Shown here piece after piece: positions 15,199-23,007 of a DNA stretch of 64,000 bases (the stretch's first letter is position 1; the number at the start of each line of letters is the position of its first letter). This DNA is from Opitutaceae bacterium. GTDB taxonomy: Bacteria > Verrucomicrobiota > Verrucomicrobiia > Opitutales > Opitutaceae. A program made the translations under genes and the position numbers. Where the stretch lies: NCBI GenBank assembly GCA_016794785.1, contig JAEUHC010000013.1, positions 62,001-126,000 on the forward strand. Reading direction: 5' to 3'. Below the pieces are notes generated by a model. The model did not search any database, was not told where the DNA came from, and worked only from the letters and a program-made list of their open reading frames with translations.

Positions 15199-15205
15199 GC
15201 GTCGC

Positions 15206-15463
15206 TCAGGCCTGCTCAGCCCGCGCCGAGGCGGCGGGCCGGTGCTTGGGCTGCGCGTGGACCGCGCCGTGGTGGTGCCGGATGAGTTCTTTGGCGGCGA
15301 GCCAGTTGTCGAGTTCGACGCCCTCCAAGCAGCCACCCTCGACCCAGAGGTGGTAGGCGGCCTTCTGGATCTCGGCCTCGGTGGGCTCGGCGACTTTGGT
15401 GATCGAGGGCGAGTGTGGCTTGGGTTTTCTCATGGGCGTGGTGGTTTGATCCGACGCGGCCAT
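15206..15463 (-). CDS. DUF2934 domain protein, first gene of the cbb3 operon
   Basis: The protein of 85 residues has a basic, disordered N-terminus, a single DUF2934 helix pair at about residues 28-60 (IQKAAYHLWVEGGCLEGVEL followed by DNWLAAKELI) and a His/Ala-rich tail. DUF2934 proteins are small cytoplasmic proteins of unknown function. The gene starts the cbb3 operon, with the CcoS-like gene seven bases downstream, so it may be made under the same low-oxygen control, but this is inference. An internal ATG at 15433 could be an alternative start. Confidence 0.8.
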   Translation of the reverse strand: MAASDQTTTPMRKPKPHSPSITKVAEPTEAEIQKAAYHLWVEGGCLEGVELDNWLAAKELIRHHHGAVHAQPKHRPAASARAEQA

Positions 15464-15613
15464 ATTACGCCCGCCGCTTGAAATGCGCTCGGCGCGAATT
15501 GGCCAAGGCTGCGCATCGGTTGTCCTGGGCGATCTCCGGCGCAGGGCAAAAAATGCGCGCCCTTCGTCAATCGCCGCGGAGCCGGGCGCGCCGGTTTGTG
15601 GCAGGCTGGAGCG

Positions 15614-16147
15614 ATGGAAAAAAATCTCCTGCGCGCGCTGCTCGCCCGCCGCCCTGCCATCCGGCAGGAATGGGAGCGGCTGCTGCGATTGGAGAAACCG
15701 GCCAGCGCCCTCGCCCACCCCGACACCCTCGCACGCATGATCGATTGGACACTCGACGAGGCCCTGGCCGTGCTCGGGCGCCAATGGCGGCGCGCCTCCC
15801 GCACCGCGCTCCGCCGCCCGCGGGGCTACGACAATCTGAGCCGCGCCTGCGCCTGCGGCCGCAACCCGCTCATCGAGTATTTTATCGCGGGCGAACGCGC
15901 CCTGCTCGAAGCCCTCGTGCTTGCCCAAGCCGAGACTCCAGAATTTGCCAGGGGCTCGCGCGCCACCACCGCGACCGAAGTCCACCTCACGGTGCGCCGC
16001 ATCGCCCGGCGCGAGGTCGGTCTATTCTGCTCGATTTGCCAGCATCAGGGCGCGACCGAGGCGCCGCCGGCCCACAGCGAACGCGCCTCAGGCAGTGTTT
16101 CGAGCAACACCTCCCGGATTCGCGCCCTCTCCTCGGCCGGCAGGTAG
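15614..16147 (+). CDS. Hypothetical helical protein divergent from the cbb3 operon
   Basis: I do not recognise this protein. It has 177 residues, starting MEKNLLRALL, with an amphipathic, Leu/Ala/Arg-rich helical core to about residue 135, which includes a CACGRNPLIEYFIAGERALL segment and CSICQHQ near its end. The last 40 residues are serine-rich and are read through the end of the opposing cytochrome gene. Codon use over the first 130 codons looks coding. It is divergent from the cbb3 operon across about 150 bases and so may share its control region. The start at 15614 avoids a poorly conserved leader of six residues. Confidence 0.6.
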   Translation: MEKNLLRALLARRPAIRQEWERLLRLEKPASALAHPDTLARMIDWTLDEALAVLGRQWRRASRTALRRPRGYDNLSRACACGRNPLIEYFIAGERALLEALVLAQAETPEFARGSRATTATEVHLTVRRIARREVGLFCSICQHQGATEAPPAHSERASGSVSSNTSRIRALSSAGR

Positions 16148-17349
16148 GCGTAGCGATCCTTCGGATCGCGGCTCAGGAGCGCGCGCTCCAGCCGCGCCAA
16201 GACCAGCTTCTTCAGCGGAGCGGGCAGCGCCGCGAACGACTCCGTGTGAATCATGTAGCTGCACCGGAGCGCAAAGATCCGGCCATCGAGGCTCAGGTCG
16301 CGCAGCGAGCGGCCGTCGCGCATGCGCACCGCGCCCTCGGCGAACGCCGCGCGAAACGCCGCGCCTCCCACGACGCCCTCTGGCAGGCGCGCCTCGTCGC
16401 GAAACAACAAGCGGTCCGTGACATCCTGCGCGGCGCTGGCGAAGACGCTCTTCACGCTGTCGTAGGCGGGCTCGTCGGTCTCGGGCTCCTTGAAGTGCTG
16501 CTGCAAGCCGCGCTGGTAGGCGATCATCTTGCGGGCCGCGAAGGCGGCGCGCGTGAGCGCGTTTTGCATCGCGGTCTGGTGCTCGATCACGAGGAGCGCG
16601 ACGACGTCGCTCGTCGGCGCGAGGTAGGCGCCCGTGTCGAAAAACGCCCCGAGTTCCTCGGGCCGCGCCGTGATCGGCTCGAACACGAGGCGGTCGGCCT
16701 CCTCGCGCGCGAGCGTGTTGCCGCGGTGCGGGGCCGCGCCGCGATAGCCGGTCACATACCAGCCGCCCCAGCGCTCGGCGAACGGCGTCTGGTCGTCCAC
16801 GACCAGCGTGCCGTGGCGCAGCAATGGCTCGCCGCTTTCGGCCGGAAAGACCGAGCGCACAAACACGCCCGGCACATCGCGAACGAACACCCCGCCGTGG
16901 CAGCTCAGGCATTCGCTGTCGCGGCCGAACTTCGGCGTCCCGCGCCGCGCCTCGCGCAGATCGAGCGCGTAGAACACCGGCCCGATCCGCGGATCGACGA
17001 CCGTAAGCTCCACCAGGCCGCCGGGCACCCAGCCGACATAGGCCGTGTCGGAAAAATAAATCACCCGCGGTTGATCCGGACGGATGCGGCCGCGCTGGAG
17101 GCTCGTCTTGGAAAACACCGCCACCTGGCTCGCGACCGGCACACGCAGCTCGGCCAGCAGATGCTTCAACATCTCAAGATCGGAACCGACGAGCGCAAAC
17201 TCGCCCGCCGCGATGCGCCGCTGGAGCGCCGCAACCGCATCCGTCGGCGCCGTCTCCGAGTAGCTGATCGGCGGTTTCTCGTAGTCGGGCACGCCCTGCG
17301 CGTGCAGGAAGGCGGCGGCCAGGCAAAGAGGCAGCAGGCGTAGCATCAT
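16045..17349 (-). CDS. Secreted protein with a single c-type haem motif
   Basis: The protein of 434 residues has a signal peptide (MMLRLLPLCLAAAFLHAQ) and one haem-attachment motif, CLSCHGG, at about residue 145. Around it are conserved-looking stretches such as VIYFSDTAYVGWVPGGLVEL, GPVFYALD and VDDQTPFAERWGGWYVTG. I know similar uncharacterised 'cytochrome domain' proteins from Planctomycetota and Verrucomicrobiota, but no activity has been assigned. It is probably periplasmic. Two adjacent ATGs (17349 and 17346) could start it. It lies 49 bases after the AraC-type regulator on the same strand, which may control it, and its last 100 bases overlap an opposing gene. Confidence 0.75.
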   Translation of the reverse strand: MMLRLLPLCLAAAFLHAQGVPDYEKPPISYSETAPTDAVAALQRRIAAGEFALVGSDLEMLKHLLAELRVPVASQVAVFSKTSLQRGRIRPDQPRVIYFSDTAYVGWVPGGLVELTVVDPRIGPVFYALDLREARRGTPKFGRDSECLSCHGGVFVRDVPGVFVRSVFPAESGEPLLRHGTLVVDDQTPFAERWGGWYVTGYRGAAPHRGNTLAREEADRLVFEPITARPEELGAFFDTGAYLAPTSDVVALLVIEHQTAMQNALTRAAFAARKMIAYQRGLQQHFKEPETDEPAYDSVKSVFASAAQDVTDRLLFRDEARLPEGVVGGAAFRAAFAEGAVRMRDGRSLRDLSLDGRIFALRCSYMIHTESFAALPAPLKKLVLARLERALLSRDPKDRYAYLPAEERARIREVLLETLPEARSLWAGGASVAP

Positions 17350-17398
17350 GGGCGGCACCCAGCGTAGCACAGCGGCAAAGAGCGCACCTTGACGCACA

Positions 17399-18325
17399 TC
17401 AAGCCCGCGGGGTTTTCGCCGGCTCGGCGCCATGCAACCGGTCGCGCCACACCGAAGGCGATTCGCCGACGATGCGGCGGAAGACGCGGTTGAACTGCGA
17501 GAGCGACTGGAACCCCACCTCGTAGGCCGCCTCGCTGACGCGCTTGTGCGGGTTGAGCAGGAGGTTCTTCACTTTCTCGATGCGCAGGCGCGCGAGGTAG
17601 TCGGTGAAGGTGAGGCCCGTGGCCTTCTTGAAGCTCTTGCAGAAATAGAACGCGCTCATGTTCACCGCGCGCGCCACCTCCTGCAGCGAAAGCTCGTCGG
17701 CGTGGCGCTCGGCGATGAGCACGCGGGCGCGCGCCATCGCCGGCGATTCGGCGGCGGCGCCGCGCACCATCAGCTCGTTGCTGAGGCTCGCGAGATGCTG
17801 CGCGAAGATGGTGAGCAGGCGCAGGATCGAGTCGTATTGCCGGCGATCCAGCACGCGGGTCTGGAAATACGCCTCCTCGACGCGCTTGAGATCGACCTCC
17901 GTGCCCCACTTGAGCAGCTGCCGCGTGATGCGCGCGAACTCGTGCTGCGCGGGCGTGTGGAGCAGAATCTGCCCGGTCTGGAGAAACCCGATCAAGTTCT
18001 CGCCCACGCGCACGGGCACGGCGGAGTCGCAGAGGCCCGCGAAGCACTTGAGCGTCTTGGGCTCGAGCCTGGCCTCCTCCTCGACGCGGCGCTGGAGCTG
18101 GAGGCACGCGGCGCACGACTGGTTGCTCTGTGCCATGAGCGCGCAAAACGGATTCTCCTTCGGATCGCCGTGGTGCGGCAGATCGAACCCCTCGACGGGC
18201 CGCAGGCTGATGGGCAGGCCGGTCGTGTCGCGAAACGCCTGCTCGTAGTCGCGAAATATCCGCGATCGCTTCAGCTGGGCGACGAGCGCCCGGCTCTGCG
18301 CGGGAGTTGTGCCCGGATCAACCAT
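17399..18325 (-). CDS. AraC-family transcriptional regulator with an N-terminal PocR sensory domain
   Basis: The protein of 308 residues begins with a PocR-type sensory domain (about residues 15-180) containing the Cys-rich stretch CALMAQSNQSCAACL and then CFAGLCDSAVPV and GFLQTGQI, typical of this ligand- or metal-sensing module. The C-terminal AraC DNA-binding domain occupies about residues 205-300, with two helix-turn-helix units (LSLQEVARAVNMSAFYF and VSEAAYEVGFQSLSQFNRVF). The ATG at 18325 is chosen because the frame upstream is an arginine/serine-rich leader unlike any domain. It stands between a small unknown gene and the secreted cytochrome gene on the same strand. Confidence 0.92.
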   Translation of the reverse strand: MVDPGTTPAQSRALVAQLKRSRIFRDYEQAFRDTTGLPISLRPVEGFDLPHHGDPKENPFCALMAQSNQSCAACLQLQRRVEEEARLEPKTLKCFAGLCDSAVPVRVGENLIGFLQTGQILLHTPAQHEFARITRQLLKWGTEVDLKRVEEAYFQTRVLDRRQYDSILRLLTIFAQHLASLSNELMVRGAAAESPAMARARVLIAERHADELSLQEVARAVNMSAFYFCKSFKKATGLTFTDYLARLRIEKVKNLLLNPHKRVSEAAYEVGFQSLSQFNRVFRRIVGESPSVWRDRLHGAEPAKTPRA

Positions 18326-18347
18326 GCGAACAGGGTGGCGGCACCGC

Positions 18348-18614
18348 TCACACCTTGGCGCTGTTGTCGCACTTGAAGTGGACCTGCGTGCGCCGGAGCA
18401 CATGGGCGCGCAGAGCCGAGGTCTGCGAACCGACGCGGCGCTCAAGGGCATGCCGCACGCCCTGCTCCGCCTGCTCCTGGGCCGCGAGGATCGACACGCA
18501 CAGCATCGTCTCCGCACGGGGCGCCAGGCGGCTGGCGGGGAAACGCGCGTGCGCGCTGAGCCAGCGGGCGGCGGCATGCAGCGGGTGGGCGGGCGGACGG
18601 GCGGAGGTGGTCAT
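18348..18614 (-). CDS. Small hypothetical protein coupled to the ArsC-like gene
   Basis: I do not recognise this frame of 88 residues. It is supported by position: its ATG overlaps the TGA of the ArsC-like gene as ATGA, and it ends 22 bases before the AraC-family gene on the same strand. It is Ala/Arg-rich and probably mainly helical, with one moderately hydrophobic stretch (ETMLCVSILAAQ), a single Cys near the end (HFKCDN) and no signal peptide. The composition is also compatible with a spurious GC-rich frame, hence the low confidence. Confidence 0.45.
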   Translation of the reverse strand: MTTSARPPAHPLHAAARWLSAHARFPASRLAPRAETMLCVSILAAQEQAEQGVRHALERRVGSQTSALRAHVLRRTQVHFKCDNSAKV

Positions 18615-18967
18615 TTCTTGAAGAGTGCCGCAGCCCACGCCTCCTCGTCAAACCCGGCGAGCGCCACGCCGTCCCCCACGAGCAGGGGCCGCTTCACGAG
18701 GTTCCCGTTGTCCGCCAGCAGCGCGATCGCGGCGGCGGGCGTGAGGCCGGGCAGTTTTTCACCGAGCTTCTGCTCGCGGTAGTCGCGGCCGGCGGTGTTG
18801 AAGAGCCGGCGGAGTTCGCCCCCGTGGGCCGCGAGCGCCGCGCGCAGCTCCGCGGGCGTGGGCGGAGTCTCGCGAATCGCGCGCTCCTCGAAAGCAAGGC
18901 CGCGGGCACGGAGCCATTTCACGGCCTTCCGGCAACTGTCGCAGGTGGCGAGGGTGTAGAGTTTCAT
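18611..18967 (-). CDS. ArsC/Spx/MgsR-family thioredoxin-fold protein
   Basis: This is a small cytoplasmic protein (118 residues) of the arsenate-reductase-like (ArsC/YffB/Spx) family. It shows the thioredoxin-fold start MKLYTLATCDSCRKAVKWL with a redox CxxC, the LRRLFNTAGRDYRE region and the conserved NLVKRPLLV loop. The family includes glutaredoxin-dependent arsenate reductases and redox regulators; no arsenic-resistance genes lie nearby, so a general thiol role is as likely. The start at 18967 overlaps the stop of the upstream nuclease gene in an ATGA junction. Confidence 0.9.
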   Translation of the reverse strand: MKLYTLATCDSCRKAVKWLRARGLAFEERAIRETPPTPAELRAALAAHGGELRRLFNTAGRDYREQKLGEKLPGLTPAAAIALLADNGNLVKRPLLVGDGVALAGFDEEAWAAALFKK

Positions 18968-20490
18968 TTCACCCATGAGGCATCGCGAATGACGAACTGC
19001 CACCGCTCGCGGAACACGGCGAGTTCGCCGAAGAAGCGCATCGTCGCGCCGGCATTGAAGCGCGACCGCAGGCTGGCGCGCATGGCGGCGTCGTAACTCC
19101 AGACTTCGTAGGTCTGGCCGTTGACCTCGACCGACAGACGCTCGCTGGCGGTCACGCGGCCCTCGATGCGGAAGATTTTCCCCTTGTGCGCATCGTCGCG
19201 GATTGCGGCCGGCGCGGGGAGCAGCTTCGCGTCGAGCGCGATGCGATCGAGATCGACGGCGGGGAGCGGAGCCGGCCGCGGAGGTTCGCTGCGCACGATG
19301 GGCGGTGGCGGCAAGTCGGGCCGATCCACGGAAGGGTTCTTCAATTCGAGCCAGCGGTCAGTGCGGTTATCGGGCACGGTCGTGAATTTCGCGACGACCG
19401 GAAAATGATCGGAGAAGCCCGCGCCGGCGGGCGGATCGAACGTCCATCGCGCGGGCAGCCCGCGGGCGTCGGCGTTGAGGCCGGGAAATTTGGCGACGGC
19501 GAAGGAGTTGTCCACGTATTGCACGCCGCGCTGATCGTAGAGCCCGCGCGAGATGATCAGGTGCATGAGCGTGCCCCACTCGCCGCGGTAGGTGTCGCTG
19601 CCGCGCTCGGGCGGCGGCAGCTCGAACCAAAGGTTATAGAGATCGTGTTGCGGGCCGCGGACGGCGAGTTCGTCGCCCTGCGAGCGGAGCACGTCATTCA
19701 GGCCCGTGGTCGCCATGCGCGGGTAGCGCTGCTTCTGGTTGTATTGGGCGTTGAAGTCGCCGCCGAGGATGATGTCGGCGTGCGGATCGGCGCGCAGGAT
19801 TTCGTCGAGGCGGCGGCGGAGCGTCGTGGCGTTGGCCACGCGGAGCGGCTCCGTCTCGGGGTCGCTGGCGCCGGATTTCCAATGGTTGACGAAGAGAAAC
19901 AGCGGCGCGCCGTCCACGGTGACCTGCACTTCGAGGATAGCGCGGGCCTGGGTCGTCGGATGCTTCCGGGTGTGCACGATGGGCAGGCGCGTGAAGAGGG
20001 CGTTCTTGATCTCGGGGGCGCGTTCGCCGGGCGGCGGCTTCACGCCGTCGCCGGTGACGACGCGGTAGCCGGTGAGGCCGGCTTCCTGAAAGGCCTTGAG
20101 GAGGAGCGCCTCGGCGGGCAGGTCGGCGATGCGTTGGTCGAATTTGGCGCCGAGCATCTCCTCCAGCGCCACGCGGGCGTAGGGTGCGAGCAGCGCCCCG
20201 TAGTCGGGTGGAGTTTTGCCCGGCGTGGCGTCGGTCTCGAGCTCACAGAGCATGAGCACATCGGGCCCGCGGCCATCGTCGAAGCGCGCGCCGACCTTGG
20301 CGATGTTGCGGAGCTTGGTGAGGGCATGGGCGCGCGAGTAGCGCGCCGGCTGGTAATCGTCGTAGCCGGCGACGCCATCGAGGTCGAAGAGGTTCTCGAC
20401 GTTGTAGGCCACGACGGTGAAGGGCCGCGCGTGCGCCCCCGCCGCGAGGAGGAGGGCGAGCAGCATAATCGGGTTCGCGAGGAAACGCAT
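18964..20490 (-). CDS. Secreted endonuclease/exonuclease/phosphatase-family protein
   Basis: The protein (508 residues) has a signal peptide (MRFLANPIMLLALLLAAGAHA) and then an endonuclease/exonuclease/phosphatase domain: VVAYNVENLFDLD, MLCELETD, NHWKSG, ILGGDFNAQ and the final catalytic His in GFSDHFPV. After about residue 400 a proline-rich linker leads to a C-terminal module of about 90 residues resembling an OB-type nucleic-acid-binding domain (KIFRIEGRVTASERL). It may be an extracellular nuclease used for phosphate or nucleotide scavenging. The start at 20490 is fixed by the signal peptide. It heads a string of overlapping genes on the minus strand. Confidence 0.88.
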   Translation of the reverse strand: MRFLANPIMLLALLLAAGAHARPFTVVAYNVENLFDLDGVAGYDDYQPARYSRAHALTKLRNIAKVGARFDDGRGPDVLMLCELETDATPGKTPPDYGALLAPYARVALEEMLGAKFDQRIADLPAEALLLKAFQEAGLTGYRVVTGDGVKPPPGERAPEIKNALFTRLPIVHTRKHPTTQARAILEVQVTVDGAPLFLFVNHWKSGASDPETEPLRVANATTLRRRLDEILRADPHADIILGGDFNAQYNQKQRYPRMATTGLNDVLRSQGDELAVRGPQHDLYNLWFELPPPERGSDTYRGEWGTLMHLIISRGLYDQRGVQYVDNSFAVAKFPGLNADARGLPARWTFDPPAGAGFSDHFPVVAKFTTVPDNRTDRWLELKNPSVDRPDLPPPPIVRSEPPRPAPLPAVDLDRIALDAKLLPAPAAIRDDAHKGKIFRIEGRVTASERLSVEVNGQTYEVWSYDAAMRASLRSRFNAGATMRFFGELAVFRERWQFVIRDASWVK

Positions 20491-20551
20491 CGGGCCAGCG
20501 TAGGCGCACGGTTGACCGGCGCAACCCTCCGCCCGCACACTGGGGATTTCC

Positions 20552-21337
20552 ATGCCCGCCATCCTCGAAGTCTCCGGCCTGCGCGTAGAGCGCGGCCGCA
20601 CCACGATCCTGCACGATGTGGCCTGGCGCGTCGCGCGTGGCGAGCACTGGGCCGTGCTCGGCGCCAACGGCTCCGGCAAGACCTCGCTGCTCAAGGCGCT
20701 CACCGGCTTCCTCTCGCCCACGGCGGGGGAGTTCTCCGTGCTGGGCCAGCGTTACGGCGCGAGCGACTGGCGCGAGCTGCGGCTGAAAATCGGCGTGGTC
20801 ACGAGCGCCTTCGCGATGTCGATCCCGCCCTCGGAGGTCGCCCTCGACACCGTCATCAGCGGCAAATACGCGCAGCTCGATCTGTGGCACCGGGTCACGC
20901 GCGCGGATCGCGCGGCGGGGCTGCGCCTGCTGAAACTCAGCGGCCTGTCGCGACTCGCTGCACGAGAGTGGGCCTATCTCTCGCAAGGCGAGCGTCAGCG
21001 CGTGCTGATCGCGCGAGCCTTGATGGCCAAGCCGCGCCTGCTCATCCTCGACGAGCCGTGCGCCGGCCTCGATCCGGTGGCGCGGGAGGTTTTCCTCCAA
21101 TTCATCGAGGCGCTGGCCCGCCGGAAAAATTCCCCCGCCCTCGTGCTCGTCACGCACCACGTGGAGGAGATCATGCCGGCCTTCACCCACGCCCTGCTGC
21201 TGCGCGAGGGCCGCGTGCTCGCGGCCGGCCCGCGCCAGCGCGTGCTCACCTCGGCGCGGCTCTCGCAGGCCTTCGGGGCGCGCCTGCGCCTCGGGCGCAC
21301 CGGCCCGCGCTACCGCCTGAGCGTCACCCCGGCGTGA
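20552..21337 (+). CDS. ABC transporter ATP-binding protein
   Basis: This single nucleotide-binding domain of 261 residues has Walker A GANGSGKT, the signature LSQGERQRV, Walker B LLILDEPC and the switch His in VTHH. The order and spacing resemble the molybdate ModF/YlmA-like branch of stand-alone ATPases. No permease or binding protein is next to it. Its TGA overlaps the GTG of the following membrane-protein gene, so the two are probably co-translated. It is divergent from the secreted nuclease gene. Confidence 0.92.
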   Translation: MPAILEVSGLRVERGRTTILHDVAWRVARGEHWAVLGANGSGKTSLLKALTGFLSPTAGEFSVLGQRYGASDWRELRLKIGVVTSAFAMSIPPSEVALDTVISGKYAQLDLWHRVTRADRAAGLRLLKLSGLSRLAAREWAYLSQGERQRVLIARALMAKPRLLILDEPCAGLDPVAREVFLQFIEALARRKNSPALVLVTHHVEEIMPAFTHALLLREGRVLAAGPRQRVLTSARLSQAFGARLRLGRTGPRYRLSVTPA

Positions 21338-22344
21338 ATCCGATCTCGGAGGCCCTCGCGACCGCGGGCTACGCCAATGCGTGGGCCTATCTCGCGCTCT
21401 TCCTCGTCGCCTCGCTGCTCATGATCTGGCGGCTCGAGGCGTTGCTCGATCACGGGCTCGAAGGGACGGCGCTGGGCACGCTCGTGATGCCCTACTGCTC
21501 CGGGCTGGGAAACTTGATCTTTGTGGGGCTGGCCGCGCGCAAACCGGACGGCGGCGCCGAGGTGCTGACCAACTGCGTGGTCAACAACGTCACCAATCTC
21601 ACGCTGCTGCTCGGTTTGCCGGCCTTGATCTGGGGCCTGCGCCTGGGCAGGGGAAAAAAATCCGGCGCAGGCAAACGATCCGCCGCAAAATCCGCCGCCG
21701 CCGTCGAGCAGCAGATCAGCCGGCTCTCGCTCCTGCTCACGCTCGGCGCGGCGCTGGTGTTTGCGAGCATCACCTGGGCGCTCGCCGCCGACGGCACGCT
21801 CGACGCCAGCGACGGGCTCGTGCTCGTGGCGCTGTTTCTGTTTTGGCAGGGCTTCCAGGTCTTTGACGTGATGAAGCACAACCTGCGGCAGCGCGTGCGC
21901 TTTGGCGCCCGGTTCGCGCTGGATGTGGTTCTCGTGCTCGTCGGCGCCTACGCGCTCTATGTGAGCCTCGATTGGCTGGTCGCGTGGATCGAGGCGCAGG
22001 AAGGCGGCTTTGTGAGCGCCAAGAATCTCGGCTGGCTCACCGGCTGGCTGATGGTGCTGCCCAACGCCGTGATCGCGTTCTTCTACGCCGCCCGCCGCCG
22101 GGCCGACATCGCCTACGCCTCACAGATCGGCGACGGACACATCTGCATCCCGCTCTGTCTTGGCCTGGCCGCGCTGCTCCAGCCGATCGCGGTGCCCGCG
22201 TTCTTCGGCACGGGATTGGCGATTCTCGCCGCCACCGCGCTGGCGCATGCGTTTTGCGTGCTGGCCAGCGACGGCCTGCCCCGGTGGATGGGCTGGCCGC
22301 TGCTGGCCGGCTACGGGTGGTTTCTTGCCGCCGGATTGATGTAG
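21334..22344 (+). CDS. Sodium/calcium-exchanger-like membrane protein
   Basis: This polytopic inner-membrane protein of 336 residues has about ten spans. The first half contains LVMPYCSGLGNLIFVGLAA and ADVL-like NCVVNNVTNLTLLLGLPAL, which resembles an alpha repeat of cation/Ca2+ exchangers; the second half has a matching inverted section (WLTGWLMVLPNAVIAFFYAA, then SQIGDGHICIPLCLG). A charged cytoplasmic loop of about 30 residues separates them. It may move cations, but the substrate is unknown. The start is GTG at 21334, overlapping the ABC ATPase stop (GTGA). The TAG stop is supplied by the first bases of a palindromic element. Confidence 0.75.
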   Translation: MNPISEALATAGYANAWAYLALFLVASLLMIWRLEALLDHGLEGTALGTLVMPYCSGLGNLIFVGLAARKPDGGAEVLTNCVVNNVTNLTLLLGLPALIWGLRLGRGKKSGAGKRSAAKSAAAVEQQISRLSLLLTLGAALVFASITWALAADGTLDASDGLVLVALFLFWQGFQVFDVMKHNLRQRVRFGARFALDVVLVLVGAYALYVSLDWLVAWIEAQEGGFVSAKNLGWLTGWLMVLPNAVIAFFYAARRRADIAYASQIGDGHICIPLCLGLAALLQPIAVPAFFGTGLAILAATALAHAFCVLASDGLPRWMGWPLLAGYGWFLAAGLM

Positions 22345-22414
22345 GGGCGCAGTCTCGCTACGTCCTTGCTGCGGTCGGGACGCGATCTTGGGCGCAGTAA
22401 GACTGCGCCCCTAC
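22341..22414. repeat. Paired-hairpin palindromic element at the end of the exchanger-like gene
   Basis: Perfect 14-base inverted ends (GTAGGGGCGCAGTC at 22341 and its complement at 22401) enclose a longer spacer. The right hairpin is GGGCGCAGT, loop AAG, ACTGCGCCC; the left one is degenerate, with loop TCTCG. The first TAG is the stop codon of the upstream gene. It stands between two convergent genes, where a bidirectional terminator would be expected, but no T-tract follows. Confidence 0.85.
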
Positions 22415-22417
22415 GAT

Positions 22418-22837
22418 TCAGGACCCCAGCGGGTCCGCGCGGAATTTCTCGCTCAGCTCGAAGAGCACGGCCTGGGCCTTGAGCCACTTCTGGTCGGCCC
22501 GGATGTCGGTCATCGTCCGCGAGGAATGATTGAGCACGAGGTAGCTCGCCGGGCCGATTTTCATGAAGGCGTCGTAGTGGGTGTCGGCCGCATTAGGCAC
22601 GAACTCGATGTCGCCCTCGGTAAATTTCTTCCCGGCCACGGCGGCCCGCAACGGCTCGGCGTCACGCGGCAGTTGACGGAGAAACGCCTCCGCCCGGGGA
22701 CCCGCGTAAGCGAGCACACCGCCCGTCTTCGCCGGCACGGCAAGGATCGCCCATTCGTCGAACACCGGCTGCAGATAGCAGGCCCCCATGCGCTGAAGGC
22801 AGGTGGCGATGTGGCGGCGGGCGGTTTCCAAGTCCAT
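22418..22837 (-). CDS. Hypothetical cytoplasmic protein
   Basis: I do not recognise this protein of 139 residues. It has no signal peptide or membrane span; predicted alternating helices and strands (HIATCLQRMG, WAILAVPAKTGGVLAYAGPR, SYLVLNHSSRTMTDIRA) suggest a compact alpha/beta domain with a helical C-terminus. Codon use is like that of its neighbours. It is convergent with the exchanger-like gene and divergent from the symporter gene. The ATG at 22837 is the only reasonable start. Confidence 0.75.
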   Translation of the reverse strand: MDLETARRHIATCLQRMGACYLQPVFDEWAILAVPAKTGGVLAYAGPRAEAFLRQLPRDAEPLRAAVAGKKFTEGDIEFVPNAADTHYDAFMKIGPASYLVLNHSSRTMTDIRADQKWLKAQAVLFELSEKFRADPLGS

Positions 22838-22938
22838 GGGGCGCGAGCAAGACGGGAAACCGCGCCGCTTGGCAAGCCGCCGGCCGCGGTTTCATACTCT
22901 GTTGATGGCCGCCGCCGCACCCGCGGCTCGCCGGCGCG

Positions 22939-22968
22939 TTGCGCACTTTCCCCTTGCTGTATGATAAT
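22939..22968 (+). promoter_or_regulatory. Candidate sigma-70 promoter of the carbohydrate operon
   Basis: TTGCGC at 22939 and GATAAT at 22963 are separated by 18 bases, in a locally AT-rich patch (ATGATAATTATTAAAA) that stands out in GC-rich surroundings. It lies about 40 bases upstream of the symporter start at 23008. Both boxes are close to, but not identical with, the consensus. Confidence 0.5.
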
Positions 22969-23007
22969 TATTAAAAACTATCGCCGGTCCACCCCTGCCG
23001 CCACTCC

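Noticed and set aside
12584..15481. Open frame of 965 codons on the plus strand opposite the cbb3 oxidase genes
   Set aside because: Low-complexity Arg/His/Glu-rich translation and a complete ccoNO gene on the other strand.
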